Assembly: GCA_913009915.1 (NCBI GenBank) | Contig: CAJVYZ010000135.1 | Location: 1 to 7,120 of the forward strand | Reading direction: 5' to 3' | DNA length: 7,120 bases | From: an uncultured Gemmatimonadota bacterium | GTDB lineage: Bacteria; Gemmatimonadota; Gemmatimonadetes; Gemmatimonadales; GWC2-71-9 | Shown: positions 7,075 to 7,120 of the stretch, piece by piece | Numbering within the stretch: the stretch's first letter is position 1 | How the letters are laid out: each line of letters begins with the position of its first letter | Position numbers and translations under genes: made by a program | The notes under the pieces: generated by a model | Databases searched by the model: none | What the model was told of the DNA's origin: nothing | Seen by the model: only the letters and a program-made list of their open reading frames with translations

Positions 7075-7120
7075 AGATCGGAAGAGCACACGTCTGAACT
7101 CCAGTCACACTGATATCTCG
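7075..7120. other. Illumina adapter with index, not genomic
   Basis: AGATCGGAAGAGC opens the standard TruSeq index adapter, which continues to CCAGTCAC at 7101-7108. The next six bases, ACTGAT (7109-7114), sit where the sample index belongs, and ATCTCG (7115-7120) begins the constant part after it. The first 27 bases are the inverted copy of the sequence at 1-27. The stop codon that closes the last reading frame (7095-7097) lies in this adapter. Confidence 0.97.

Noticed and set aside
1..7120. Terminal inverted repeats suggesting a transposon or linear element
   Set aside because: The inverted ends match the Illumina adapter exactly, so they are a library artefact and not biological.

Overview
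The window is a GC-rich, gene-dense bacterial contig of about 7.05 kb (28-7074). Untrimmed Illumina TruSeq-type adapter flanks it at both ends (1-27 and 7075-7120), so neither window edge is a natural boundary and both outermost genes are cut there. The organism is probably an uncultivated heterotroph known from metagenomes. An actinobacterial-style E2-E1 fused 2-oxoglutarate dehydrogenase/decarboxylase (Kgd/OdhA type), the high GC and the CTACG-rich spacer between genes would fit Gemmatimonadota, or less likely an actinobacterium. This placement is inference with low to moderate confidence, because no rRNA or other marker gene is present.

Layout. 28-1182 (minus): the N-terminal 385 residues of transketolase. 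1183-1377: a divergent spacer with a small GC-rich hairpin. 1378-1797 (plus): a small stand-alone HNH endonuclease. 1798-1890: the junction of two convergent genes, with two imperfect copies of a 22-24 bp CTACG...CCCCCAACGC repeat, the second running into the stop codon of the next gene. 1867-5517 (minus): a 1216-aa E2-E1 fused 2-oxoglutarate dehydrogenase, starting at a GTG behind a good ribosome binding site. 5518-5676: a divergent promoter region. 5677-6768 (plus): a lipoprotein substrate-binding protein of the branched-chain amino acid (Peripla_BP_6-like) type. From 6765 (plus): the first 103 residues of a membrane protein that overlaps the previous gene by four bases (GTGA) and looks like the start of a membrane-bound sensor.

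How the genes may work together. Transketolase (non-oxidative pentose phosphate pathway) and the Kgd-type enzyme (TCA cycle) are both thiamine-diphosphate enzymes of central carbon metabolism, but they are separated by the unrelated HNH gene, and nothing shows that they are co-regulated. The binding lipoprotein and the following membrane protein are almost certainly translationally coupled. No permease or ATPase gene is visible, so a ligand-sensing pair is a reasonable alternative to a transporter, but the contig stops too early to decide. No CRISPR array, tRNA, rRNA, insertion sequence or phage gene was seen. No clearly novel system can be demonstrated. The points most worth checking are the fused Kgd outside a confirmed actinobacterial context, the possible binding-protein/sensor pair, and the repeat at the convergent junction.
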